From the NCBI RefSeq assembly GCF_037975245.1, contig NC_092577.1, forward strand, positions 19,590,898 to 19,654,897: 64,000 nt of DNA, given 5' to 3'. The notes beneath the pieces were generated by a model. The model was not told where the DNA came from. It saw only the letters and a program-made list of their open reading frames with translations, and ran no database searches. Positions 11,515-20,405 of the stretch are shown here, piece by piece. The stretch comes from Apostichopus japonicus. Lineage: Eukaryota; Echinodermata; Holothuroidea; Aspidochirotida; Stichopodidae. Made by a program: the position numbers and the translations under genes. Numbering within the stretch: the first letter of the stretch is position 1; each line of letters opens with the position of its first letter.

Positions 11515-13355
11515 CATGGCATCGCGCCGTGATTCGAAAATTGTTAAGTTTTTAGTATTTTAAAGAGTAAGGGTGTTGTTGTGCCTGGAGAGGTTGATGC
11601 TTTACAAGCTCTCCAGGGTCGTAATACGTATGATCTACGTTTTACCAGTGACGTGACCCGGCAGAAGGGTGTCACGTTGCTGAGTGGGGTTGAAGGTTTG
11701 ACAGTTACTCCATACGAACGTTCCGTATGGGTAACTGTCATCCACGTAGGATTAGAGGTGCGTCAAGAACTTGTCGCAACTGTTTTAGGTCGGTTCGGGG
11801 CTGTCAAGGCTATTAAAATGTGCTCCTACGCACAGGCCCCTGGGGTGTTGAATGGGGGTTCCGACGTCTCTATGTTCCGACGTCTCTATGTTCCGACAAT
11901 TTTTTTTGGACTCTAATTTTTTTTACCAACATTTTTTCGGACCCATTTTTTTCGGACCCAATTTTTGTTCACCCAATTTTTTTTGGACCTAAATTTTTTG
12001 GACCCATATTTTTCGGACCCATTTTTTTTGGACCTAATTTTTAGGACCCATATTTTTCGGACCCATTTTTTTCGGACCCAATTTGTTGGTACCCCATGTT
12101 TTTTTGGAGACTCATTATTTTTGGACCCCCATTTTTCGGACCGTGGGGTGGGGACTGACGAAGAAAGAGTTGGTGTTAGGGGTCGCAGGTCCCGGTGATC
12201 CACTTTTAGGTCCCGACCGTCCTTTGGTCCTAATCAGGGGTCAGGAAAAAATTGGTCACAAATCATGTTGGTCCAAAATATGGGTCCAAAAAATTGTTGG
12301 TCCGAAAAATTTTGGTCCAAAGTAATTGGGGTCCCAAATAACATTGGTCCGAAAAAATTGGTCCGAAAACATGTTGGTAAAAAATTTTGCCCGAAAAAAT
12401 TGGGTCCGAAAAAATTTTGGTCCAAAAGAATGGGGTCCGAAAAAAAAATGGGTCACAAAAGAATGGGGTCAGAAAAAAAATTGGGTCACAAAAAAATTGG
12501 TCCGAAAAAAATGTGGTCAAAAAAAATTAGAGTCCAATAAATTGTCGGAACATAGAGACGTCGGAACATTGAGACGTCGGAACATAGAGACGTCGGAACA
12601 TAGGGATGTCACCTGAATGGGCACCGACAGGTTCGGATCGACCTCAAGCAGGACATTCCCTCCTTTTTATTGCCGGGCATAAAGCTCACGTGCGTTACCC
12701 CGGTCAGCCCCGTACCTGCTTCAGGTGTGGGGAGACCGGGCACGAAGCCAAGGGCAGCCCAAATAAAAAGTGTGGGCGCTGCCTTCGTCTTGGGCATGAT
12801 ACCTCTGCTTGCCCAAGCGAAGTTGTGTGCTCACTCTGTGGGAAGGAGGGACATGTCTTTCGCGCTTGTCCCTCCTCTTATGTCTTTATGACAAAGAGTG
12901 GGGGTCAAGCAAAGGCGCCAAGTTTTGGCGCACCTACTGCCCCGGAGGAAGCTCCACTCAAGGAGGGGGAAACGGGTGAGGATTCACTCTCCGCACCTGG
13001 TACACCCTCCCCCGTATTTGCAGACCCCAACCCCGTGCCCGCACCGAGAAAGTCTCCACCAGCTTCCCCCATCGACCCCGTGCCCGCACCGTCTCCACCA
13101 CACAGCGAAGCGGACACGGGGTCTCCACCAGCTTCCCCCATCAACCCATCCAGTTCCGTCCCCAGTCCGCCGCCGGTATCGCCAGATCCGGAGACTCTGT
13201 CTGACGACGACGAGGTCGTCGGGTCTCCGGAGGCTATGTCTGACAGCGACTCCGGAGGCTCGGTGATCGTCGAGCCGAAACGTGCCACTGGGACGAGCTG
13301 GTACGACGAGATGGGGGAACCCTCACTGAAAAGGTCGGCCTCAAGTGACGCTTGA
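11515..13355 (+). pseudogene. LINE ORF1 of copy B, split by a fold-back element
   Basis: Begins MASRRDSKIV at 11515. A frameshift follows near 11560, and the N-terminal domain continues at 11581 (VPGEVDALQALQGRNTYDLR) to about 11850. The fold-back element 11857-12613 then intervenes. After it, the frame from about 12618 to 13355 holds three CCHC knuckles (CFRCGETGHEAKGSP with the last Cys changed, CGRCLRLGHDTSAC, CSLCGKEGHVFRAC) and a Pro/Ser-rich region with a repeated SPPASPI motif. The Cys-to-Ser change in the first knuckle plus the frame breaks mark it as a pseudogene. Confidence 0.75.
11857..12613. mobile_element. Fold-back (inverted-repeat) transposon, copy 1, 8-bp TSD
   Basis: 757-bp non-coding element flanked by TGAATGGG at 11849-11856 and 12614-12621. 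The empty site is visible in copy D (minus, near 41100), where GGTGTTGAACGGGCACCG is continuous. The left end has about three 16-bp units (CGACGTCTCTATGTTC), the right end about four in inverted orientation, finishing GGGATGTCACC. The interior left arm is made of T-rich units around TTTTTCGGACCCA, the right arm of A-rich complements around TGGGTCCGAAAAA, so the whole could fold into a long imperfect hairpin. The left terminus is internally shortened relative to copy 2. No transposase is encoded; the superfamily is unknown. Confidence 0.85.
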
Positions 13356-13401
13356 AGCTTACAGAATCGACGTCGGCGTAGTTTTGCCCCATTGCCCTCT
13401 C

Positions 13402-16400
13402 ATGGCCCATACATTTCCAGTTGCCACCTTGAACGTCAATGACATGAGGGATCATCGCATGCGCAGTCTCATTTTCCAATATTGTATTTCAATGGAAGTC
13501 GACTGCGTTTGCCTACAAGAAACACATATTTTGGAAGATGTCCCTCTATGGGCTTATGAGTGGGGTGGTGGGCTGCGTGCTTCGTTTGGTTCGTCTTCAT
13601 CCTGTGGCACTGTCATCCTCCTGTGACCTCGTCAGGCGGGTTGTGCCACTAGGGTGGAGACGGATCACGAGGGCCGATTGGTTTGCATTCTTTTCAAGTA
13701 TCCACAGGGTAACATCTCCCTTTGCAATGTGTATGCTCCCAATCGGCCTTCTGCTAGACGAGATTTTTTTAACACGCTGCCTTCCTTTGTTCCTGGTAGT
13801 GCTCCATGTGTCATGGTCGGAGACTTTAACTGTGTCCCAGACTCGAGTCTTGACAGACTCGGGGCTTCTGTGTCTGCTAGTCCCGACGCTGGGATCACAG
13901 AATTGGACAGATTCACTTCGGCACACCTTTTAGCCGATGTCTGGAGGCATATGCACCCGTGTAGTACGGTGTATACGTGGGTGAGGCCTAACGGAGAAGA
14001 TGCCTCCAGGATAGATCGAGTGTATGCGCCCGTGAGTTTTAAATTTTCGGGTTGCGAGACGCTCAGCTGTCCGCTCTCTGACCATGACACTGTGGTAGCA
14101 CGTTTTGTTTTGCCTTCCATTTTCCCGATCGGGCCGGGGCCTATGGAAGCTTAACTGTCGGATTCTTGGCGAGGCAGAATTCCGCCAGGGCTTCGAGACC
14201 AGGTACAAAGGATGGCAAACATTGAAGCCGGCCTTTGCTTCTACATCCCAGTGGTGGGATAATATCAAGTTGCGCATCAAACGCTACGCAATTCAGTATT
14301 GCGTGACCCGCGCACGGCGTCGAAGAGAAAAATTCTCGAAGCTGTGCGCGGAGGTGAAGTTTGGCGACCCTTCGGCAGTCATCGCTTTGCAGACTTATCT
14401 CGATGAAAAGTACCACGGTGCCCGCGTCAGGGCCCGTGTCGAAGCGGTGGAAGCCGAGGAGCGCCCTTCACTGAGGTTTTACCAGTCCGTTAGCTCATCG
14501 GCGGGTGACAGACGCGTCCCGTCTGTGCGCGCTACCGATGGGACCGTGGTCAGTGACCCTCACGGCATTGTCCGCGTATATAAAGAGTATTATTCGAATA
14601 TGTATACGCGTGGCAATGTCGACTTGTCGGCACAGTCTGATTTATTGAGGGGAATCTCAAAAACCGTTCCCCACGATTTTTGTTTGCTCTATTGTAAAAA
14701 AACATGTTTGGCGGAATAGATGTAATTTGGTTTTTAGGGGGAAATTTGCCAGTTGGCAGGCAGTCCTGGAGGCGGTGAAGTCTGACATTCGCCTTCAGAT
14801 TGAAGGCGATTTTCGCCGTTTATCTGGGGCTGCCTTTTTTGGACGCTGGTGTGCTGGGGAGGGGTTTTTCGTTTCGCTGCGTGCGGGTCGTCCTTCTGTA
14901 CGTTTTTGAATGTTTCAGTGGGGGGGGGGGGGTTGGGCGTTTTGTCTCTGCAGTTCGGCGGGCGTATGTTTTTTTGGCTCGCTAGACCTTAGTTTCGTTT
15001 ATCAGAATGGGATGGTTCGGTAGTGCCGTTTGGCCGTGACGTTTTGTATCCCGCATGGCGGGTCACGTAAAAAGCACCGTTCCCCACGATGTCAATGATA
15101 TTTTGGAGGGCAAAATAACCACTGTTGAGCTTTGGAAGGCGCTTTCGAAGATGAAGAATGGCAAGTCCCCGGGTTCGGACGGGCTCCCGAGGGAGTTCTA
15201 CCGAACCTTCTGGGCAATAATAGGACCCGACATCAGAGCCGTCTTCGAAGACGCCTTCCAAAACGGACTGTTAAACCAAAGTCAACGTCTGAGCATGATT
15301 ACTTTGCTGCCCAAGTCTGGGGACCCCTTGGACCCTCATAACAAGCGTCCGATCACCTTGTTAAATGTAGACTACAAGTTGTTGGCTAAGGCTTTGTGCA
15401 ACCGCCTTGCACTGGCTATGCCGCATCTTGTGGGTGATCTCCAGACTTGTGCAGTGAAGGGTCATTGCATCCAGCAGAACTTGTGGTTGATGCGCGACTT
15501 GACCGACTTTGTTATTGAACGAGATCTGCCATGTGCATTGGTGTCTCTGGACCAGCAGAAGGCCTTTGACATGGTGGATCGGGGGTTTTTAATGAATGTA
15601 TTGGAGACGTTTCACTTGCACCCGGTTTTTCGTAAATGGATTTCTGTTTTGTATCAGTACAGTTTCAGTTCTGTTATCGTAAATGGGTTTTGTTCGGAGG
15701 TTTTTAACGTGGAGAGGGGGGTGCCCTCTGTCTCCTTTTGTTTAGCGAGTCCCTGTCTCGTCTTTTGGAAAGGGACTCAAGACTTGTTCCATTCGTTGTG
15801 CCAGGGGGTGCCAAAGTGAAGTGCGTTCAATATGCAGATGACGTCACGTGTGTTATTTCGAGTCTGGGCTCCTTTCGTGCCCTCTCGCAGGATTTATCTA
15901 TCTTTGAGAGAGCTACCGGGGCGAAGTTGAATCCGGAAAAGAAAAAAGGGCCTTCGCCTTGGTAGCTGGAGATACAGAGACTTACCATTCGGTGCATCGT
16001 GGTCGGATCAAAATATCAAAATGAATGGTATATGGTTCGGCTGTGATGCACCTTGTGATGTCACCTGGAACGAGAGGGCTGAGGTTCTTGAGAGCAGGCT
16101 CGAAACCTTTGGCACCCGCTGGCTTTCGATCCTAGGGAAAGTCACCGTAATTAATCGTTTTATTTCGCCCATCTTGTGGTACCCGGGCGCGGTGTATCCA
16201 ATTCCGCGTCGCGTCCTGGTGCGGTTGGAGAGAGCGATATTTTCATTTATTTGGTCGGGTGGTACAGAGCTTGTCAAAAGGGCGGTAATGTACCAAAAAC
16301 TGGAGAAGGGTGGGTTAGGGGTGGTTCATCTGGGAAGTAAATTGACCTTTTTGATATTTAAGCAGTTGTTTGTAGCGGTAACTGACCCAGGGTTGCCTTG

Positions 16401-17160
16401 TTCATATTTTGTACGTTTTTGGGGCGGTTTGCACCTGCGTCGATGGGTCCCGGCGCTGTTTAGCAACAGAGAACCGCATAGTAGTACTCCAAACAGGGTG
16501 GTGCGTGTCATTTGCTCCGCTCTGATTGAGTTGCCCCCTGTTGACCTGTCACAGCCGGCCCTCGTTCACAGTTCGTTGCGGAATAGGGCCTTGAATGCAA
16601 TTTTTGTCCAGGGACGTCATTCTGCCTTAGTATGGCGTTCGGTGCATTCAAGGCTGAATGGTGGCAGGCTCCGTGATCTTGCATGGAGAATTGCACACGG
16701 TGCCTTGGTGACCAACCTAAAAATATACCATTGGCGATTGGGTGATGGAATGTGCCCGAGGACCTGCTGTGACAGCTTAGAGAGTACCGCTCATGTTTTT
16801 TGGCATTGTTGCTTTGTAGTTAACTTATGGGAGTGGTTCCAGACCTGGACCGACCGTGTTACGGGAGACCGTTCATGGTCGGTAGGACAGGGCTTTATTT
16901 TATATGGGGTAGACCCTCCAGTTTGTTCGGTTGCTGTTTTGCATCGCATTATTTTTGTTTGCTCTATTGTGAAAAAACATGTTTGGCGGAATAGATGTGA
17001 TGTGGTTTTTAGGGGGAAATTTGCCAGTTGGCAGGCAGTCCTGGAGGCGGTGAAGTCGCCGTTTATCTGGGGCTGCCTTTTTTGGACGCTGGTGTGCTGG
17101 GGAGGGGTTTTTCGTTTCGCTCCGTACTGGTCGTCCTTTTGTGGTTTTTTGAATGATTGA
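13402..17160 (+). pseudogene. LINE ORF2 of copy B: endonuclease, reverse transcriptase, zf-RVT
   Basis: Start MAHTFPVATLNVNDM at 13402 matches MAHTLSVATLNVNGM in copy D. The AP-like endonuclease shows CVCLQETHI, then after a frameshift near 13630 CNVYAPNRPS, MVGDFNCVPD and LSDHDTVVARF (to about 14120). A second frame change lies near 14140. After the inserted LINE fragment, reverse transcriptase resumes at 15091: KMKNGKSPGSDGLPREFY, RPITLLNVDYKLLAKAL, ALVSLDQQKAFDMVDRGF, and YADDVTCV near 15834. Two small deletions remove the RQGCPLSP block seen in copy D near 15720. The C-terminal zf-RVT region runs 16021-17160, with a short deletion near 17057. The enzyme is inactive. Confidence 0.8.
14678..15075 (+). 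mobile_element. 5'-truncated Tx1-type insertion inside ORF2 of a relative, 15-bp TSD
   Basis: 398 bp holding the end of ORF2 (VFRGKFASWQAVLEAVKSD to GRPSVRF) and the 3' UTR, ending TCACGTAAAAAGC. ACCGTTCCCCACGAT is present at 14663-14677 and 15076-15090. Copy D (minus strand near 39140) has the uninterrupted site, reading AAAACCGTTCCCCACGATG. Both borders are therefore exact. One element family has inserted into its own coding sequence. Confidence 0.9.
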
Positions 17161-17326
17161 GTGGGGGGTTGGGCGTTTTGTCTCTGCAGGTCGGCGGGCG
17201 TATGTTTTATTGGCTCGCTTGACCTGAGTTTCGTTTTTCAGAATGGGATGTTTCGGTAGTGCCGTTTGGCCGTGACGTTTTATATCCCGCATGGCGGGTC
17301 ACGTAAAAAGCACAGCTTCAGAATAT

Positions 17327-18232
17327 GGTTACATCTCTATGTTCCGACGTCTCTATGTTCCGACGTCTCTATGTTCCGACGTCTCTATGTTCCGACGTCT
17401 CTATGTTCCGACGTCTCTATGTTCCGACGTCTCTATGTTCCGACGTCTCTATGTTCCGACGTCTCTATGTTCCGACGTCTCTATGTTCCGACGTCTCTAT
17501 GTTCCGACGTCTCTATGTTCCGACGTCTCTATGTTCCGACGTCTCTATGTTCCGACGTCTCTATGTTCCGACGTCTCTATGTTCCGACGTCTCTATGTTC
17601 CGACGTCTCTATGTTCCGACGTCTCTATGTTCCGACGTCTCTATGTTCCGACGTCTCTATGTTCCGACGTCTCTATGTTCCGACGTCTCTATGTTCCGAC
17701 GTCTCTATGTTCCGACAATTTTTTTGGACTGTAATTTTTTTTACCCAAATTTTTTCGGACCAACTTTTTCGGACCAAAATTATTTTAGACCAATATATTT
17801 TTATGACCAAAATTTTTTTTTGGACCAAAATTTTTGACACCAACGTGTTTTCGGACCACAATTTTTTTTGACCAAACTGATTTTGGTCCCAAAAAAAATG
17901 AGTACAAACAATTAAATTTCGGGTCACAAGCAATTTTCGGTCACAAGCACGATTTGGGTCATAACAAACTTTGGGCCCTTCAAGTTCCTGAAAAACATTT
18001 GGTACGTCCAAAATATTGTGTCCCCCAAAAAGGTAGGTCAGAAAAAATGTTGGTCCCAAAAAATTTGGGGCCCAAAAATAATTGGGTCCGAAAAATGGGG
18101 GACAAAAAGATTGAGTCTCCCAGAAAGATTTGGGTCCGAAAAAAATTTGGTCACAAAAAATTAGAGTCCAAACAATTTGTCGGAACATAGAGACGTCGGA
18201 ACATAGAGACGTCGGAACATAGGGATGTCACC
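17327..18232. mobile_element. Fold-back transposon, copy 2, 8-bp TSD
   Basis: 906-bp non-coding element flanked by CAGAATAT at 17319-17326 and 18233-18240. The left end starts GGTTACATCTCTATG; the right end finishes CCCTATG-type sequence in inverse (CATAGGGATGTCACC), giving near-perfect terminal inverted repeats. The left arm begins with 23 perfect copies of a 16-bp unit (17341-17708), followed by T-rich units with GGACC. The right arm is A-rich with GGTCC and ends with three inverted 16-bp units. It lies in Helentron coding sequence, six bases downstream of the copy B 3' terminus plus its TSD. Confidence 0.88.
17341..17708 (+). repeat. Tandem array, 23 copies of a 16-bp unit
   Basis: Unit GTTCCGACGTCTCTAT repeats with exact 16-bp spacing and no visible variant from 17341 to 17708. 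It is open in all three forward frames because 16 is not a multiple of 3 and the unit contains no stop triplet; those long open frames are not genes. The unit contains the palindrome GACGTC. Copy 1 has only two to three units at this end, so the array expanded recently or copy by copy. Confidence 0.95.
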
Positions 18233-20405
18233 CAGAATATGATAGCAGTCAGGTTATGACTATTGCTCCTGGAGAAAATAGCACACCGATTTCTTTTTTC
18301 CATGACCCGGACGCAGAGTGTCTTGCTTTTCCGACAATATTTTGTGGCCAAAGAAGGATAGAGCCACAGATTTACATATTTACATATTTCAGAGAAATGA
18401 AGTGGTAACTACGAAGTGTGGATAGACGTGTAGCTACTTGCATACCAAATGTATTCTTCAAGTTAAAGAAAATACAAATGAAACAGATTTTGTATCCCGT
18501 TTTGTATCCCGTATGACGGGTCACGTAAAAAGCACAAATGAAACAGATTTCTGACAGATTTTGGACCAGGATACAATGAATAATCTTGTAAAATTAGATG
18601 AGGGTTACAGGATTTTTAGGAGTATCAGGAATTCACCACCATACCTTGAAAAAATGAAGAAAGACCTCCTAGCAATGGTCAGACAGCTTGGATTTCCCAC
18701 ATATTTTGTATCCCTCTCAGCAGCAGATACTCGTTGGTTGGATTTGCTAAAAGTTCTTGGTGAATTGGTCGACAATCGCAAATATACAGATGCAGAATTA
18801 GAAAATATGAACTGGCAAACACGTAGTAGATTAGTTAGATCAGATCCTGTCAGCTGTGTTAGATTCTTTGATCATCGACTACAAGTATTCATTTCAGACG
18901 TCCTTAAATCCAATCTGCATCCAATTGGGAAAATTGTTCATTCGTTTGTGAGAATAGAGTTTCAGCACAGAGGTTCACCACATGCTCACATTCTTTTTTG
19001 GATTGAAAATGCTCCATCTGTTAACAGTAGTACCTCAAAAGAGATAATATCATTTGTTGACAAATACATTTCATGTTCTGTGGTAGATCCTGACCTAGCA
19101 GATCTGCTTAAACTTCAGATACATAACCATTCACGATCTTGTCGAAAAGGTGGCAAGCCAATAAGCAGGTTTGGATTTCCTAAACCTCCAATGCAGAAAA
19201 CGATGCTATTGTATCCAATCAAATCTGAAATTACAGAAGCTGAGTATGGAAAACTTACCCAGAACTTTTGAAATGTCTCTAAATTATTAGCAGATGCTAA
19301 AGATGGGGAGCTAAATATGACCTACAATGATTTCCTGAAAGAAGTTGATCTATCTGAAGAGGAGTACATACAGGCAATCCGTAGTAGCATAAAAACTCCA
19401 ACTATTTTTTTAGAGCGTACCCCTGCAGCCATTAGGGTTAATTGTTACATGAAAAATTTGTTAGGCACATATGGAGCAAATCATGACATTCAGTTTGTTA
19501 CTGACGCATGTGCTGTTTATATTGTGGCATATATGAGCAAATCACAAAGAGGAATGAGTCTATTGTTGGATGAAGCAAGGGAAGGCAATTCAGATGTAAG
19601 AAAACAAGTTCGTATAATTGGTAACAAGTTTGTTAATGCTGTGGAGGTTAGTGCACAAGAAGCTGCATATCTTTTGTTGCAATTGCCAATTACACGGTCA
19701 TCACGCTCTATTGTTTTTATCAACACATCTCCCTATGAAGAGAGAACATTTCTTTTAAAGAGTAAGGAGAAACTTGAAGAAATGAATCCTGATGCTACAG
19801 ATATCGAATGTGGTAACGTCCTGAAACGCTATGCCACCAGGCCGAAAATTCTTGAACAATGGTCTCTGGTTGATTACGTTTCAAAATTAAATGTTCATTT
19901 TCCAAAAGAGTTAGAAGACAAGTATTCAGATGATTATGCAGATGATCCTACATTTTAAAATGATGATGCTACAGATATAAATCTTCCCACGAATAGTAGT
20001 GTTAACATCACTTTACTTTCAGGTATAAGGATCTCGTCTTGTAAAGTTCAAAAAGTCATTCGATTTGTCGATTACAATAAGGAAACAGACCCTGAGAATT
20101 TTTCTACAGAAAAGTTATTGCTTTACAAACCATGGCGCAAAGAGATAGAATTGCTTGGTCGATATAAATCGTACAAAGAAAGTTTTTTGTCATGTGCTAG
20201 TCAAATAAGCCCTTTGATGCAGGAGTATGAGCCAAATAAAACGTTGACTTTTGCAGATTTAATAGTAGGTAGAGACTACTTTCAAGATGAGTTCCCGACA
20301 GTTGCTCCTGCAGCACAACAAATGGAATCAAATGAGTCAGAGGTAAGAAAGAAAGTATTGAATATGCCTTCTATTGCCCGACAAAACAATCACATCAATC
20401 TGTAG
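18233..20405 (+). pseudogene. Helentron Rep (HUH endonuclease) region
   Basis: N-terminal Helitron-like segment: SSQVMTIAPGEN, PDAECLAFPTIFCGQRR, then after a frameshift near 18410 DRRVATCIPNVFFKLKK. From 18561, GYRIFRSIRNSPPYLEKMKK and AMVRQLGFPTYFVSLSAADTRW are typical. The metal-binding HUH motif is RGSPHAHILFW at about 18970-19000. The two-tyrosine motif is YIVAYMSK at about 19520-19543, so both catalytic tyrosines are still present. An in-frame TGA (19269-19271) and TAA (19956-19958) split the frame. The product would nick and join single strands during rolling-circle transposition. Confidence 0.8.
18491..18533 (+). mobile_element. 43-bp Tx1-type LINE 3'-end insertion with 17-bp TSD
   Basis: Insert contains CCCGTATGACGGG and ends TCACGTAAAAAGC. 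ACAAATGAAACAGATTT is duplicated exactly at 18474-18490 and 18534-18550. Removing the insert and one repeat restores continuity of the Helentron frame (KKIQMKQISDRFW). It also contains a short internal repeat GTATCCCGTTTTGTATCCCG. One of the shortest retrotransposition products that can be recognised with confidence. Confidence 0.93.

Larger units (their letters stand above)
11316..17313 (+). mobile_element. Tx1/L1-type LINE copy B, interrupted by two insertions
   Basis: Long copy with 5' start CTTTCGTGGAGTGCAGACG, shared with copy D. It has a 5' UTR, ORF1, ORF2 and a 3' UTR ending TCACGTAAAAAGC at 17313. Foreign DNA inside it is a fold-back element (11857-12613) and a truncated relative (14678-15075); copy D gives the uninterrupted sequence at both places. 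The 5' UTR contains CCCGCCAGGCGGG (about 11401-11413), similar to the hairpin near the 3' end. No TSD was found around the whole element. The sequence just after 17313 is Helentron coding sequence, but the sequence before 11316 is not recognisably Helentron, so one border may be rearranged. Confidence 0.75.

Noticed and set aside
11820-12616. Overlapping open frames rich in FFGP/FRT and GPKK on both strands
   Set aside because: These are readings of the T-rich and A-rich arms of the fold-back element, with no domain and no start context.
17341-17708. CRISPR-like regular repeat
   Set aside because: Direct 16-bp head-to-tail repetition without spacers, in eukaryotic DNA within a transposon.
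17266-17871. Long open frames of 147-201 codons with LCSDVSMFRRLYVPTS repeats
   Set aside because: They are translations of the 16-bp tandem array in three frames; the unit has no stop triplet. No protein is implied.
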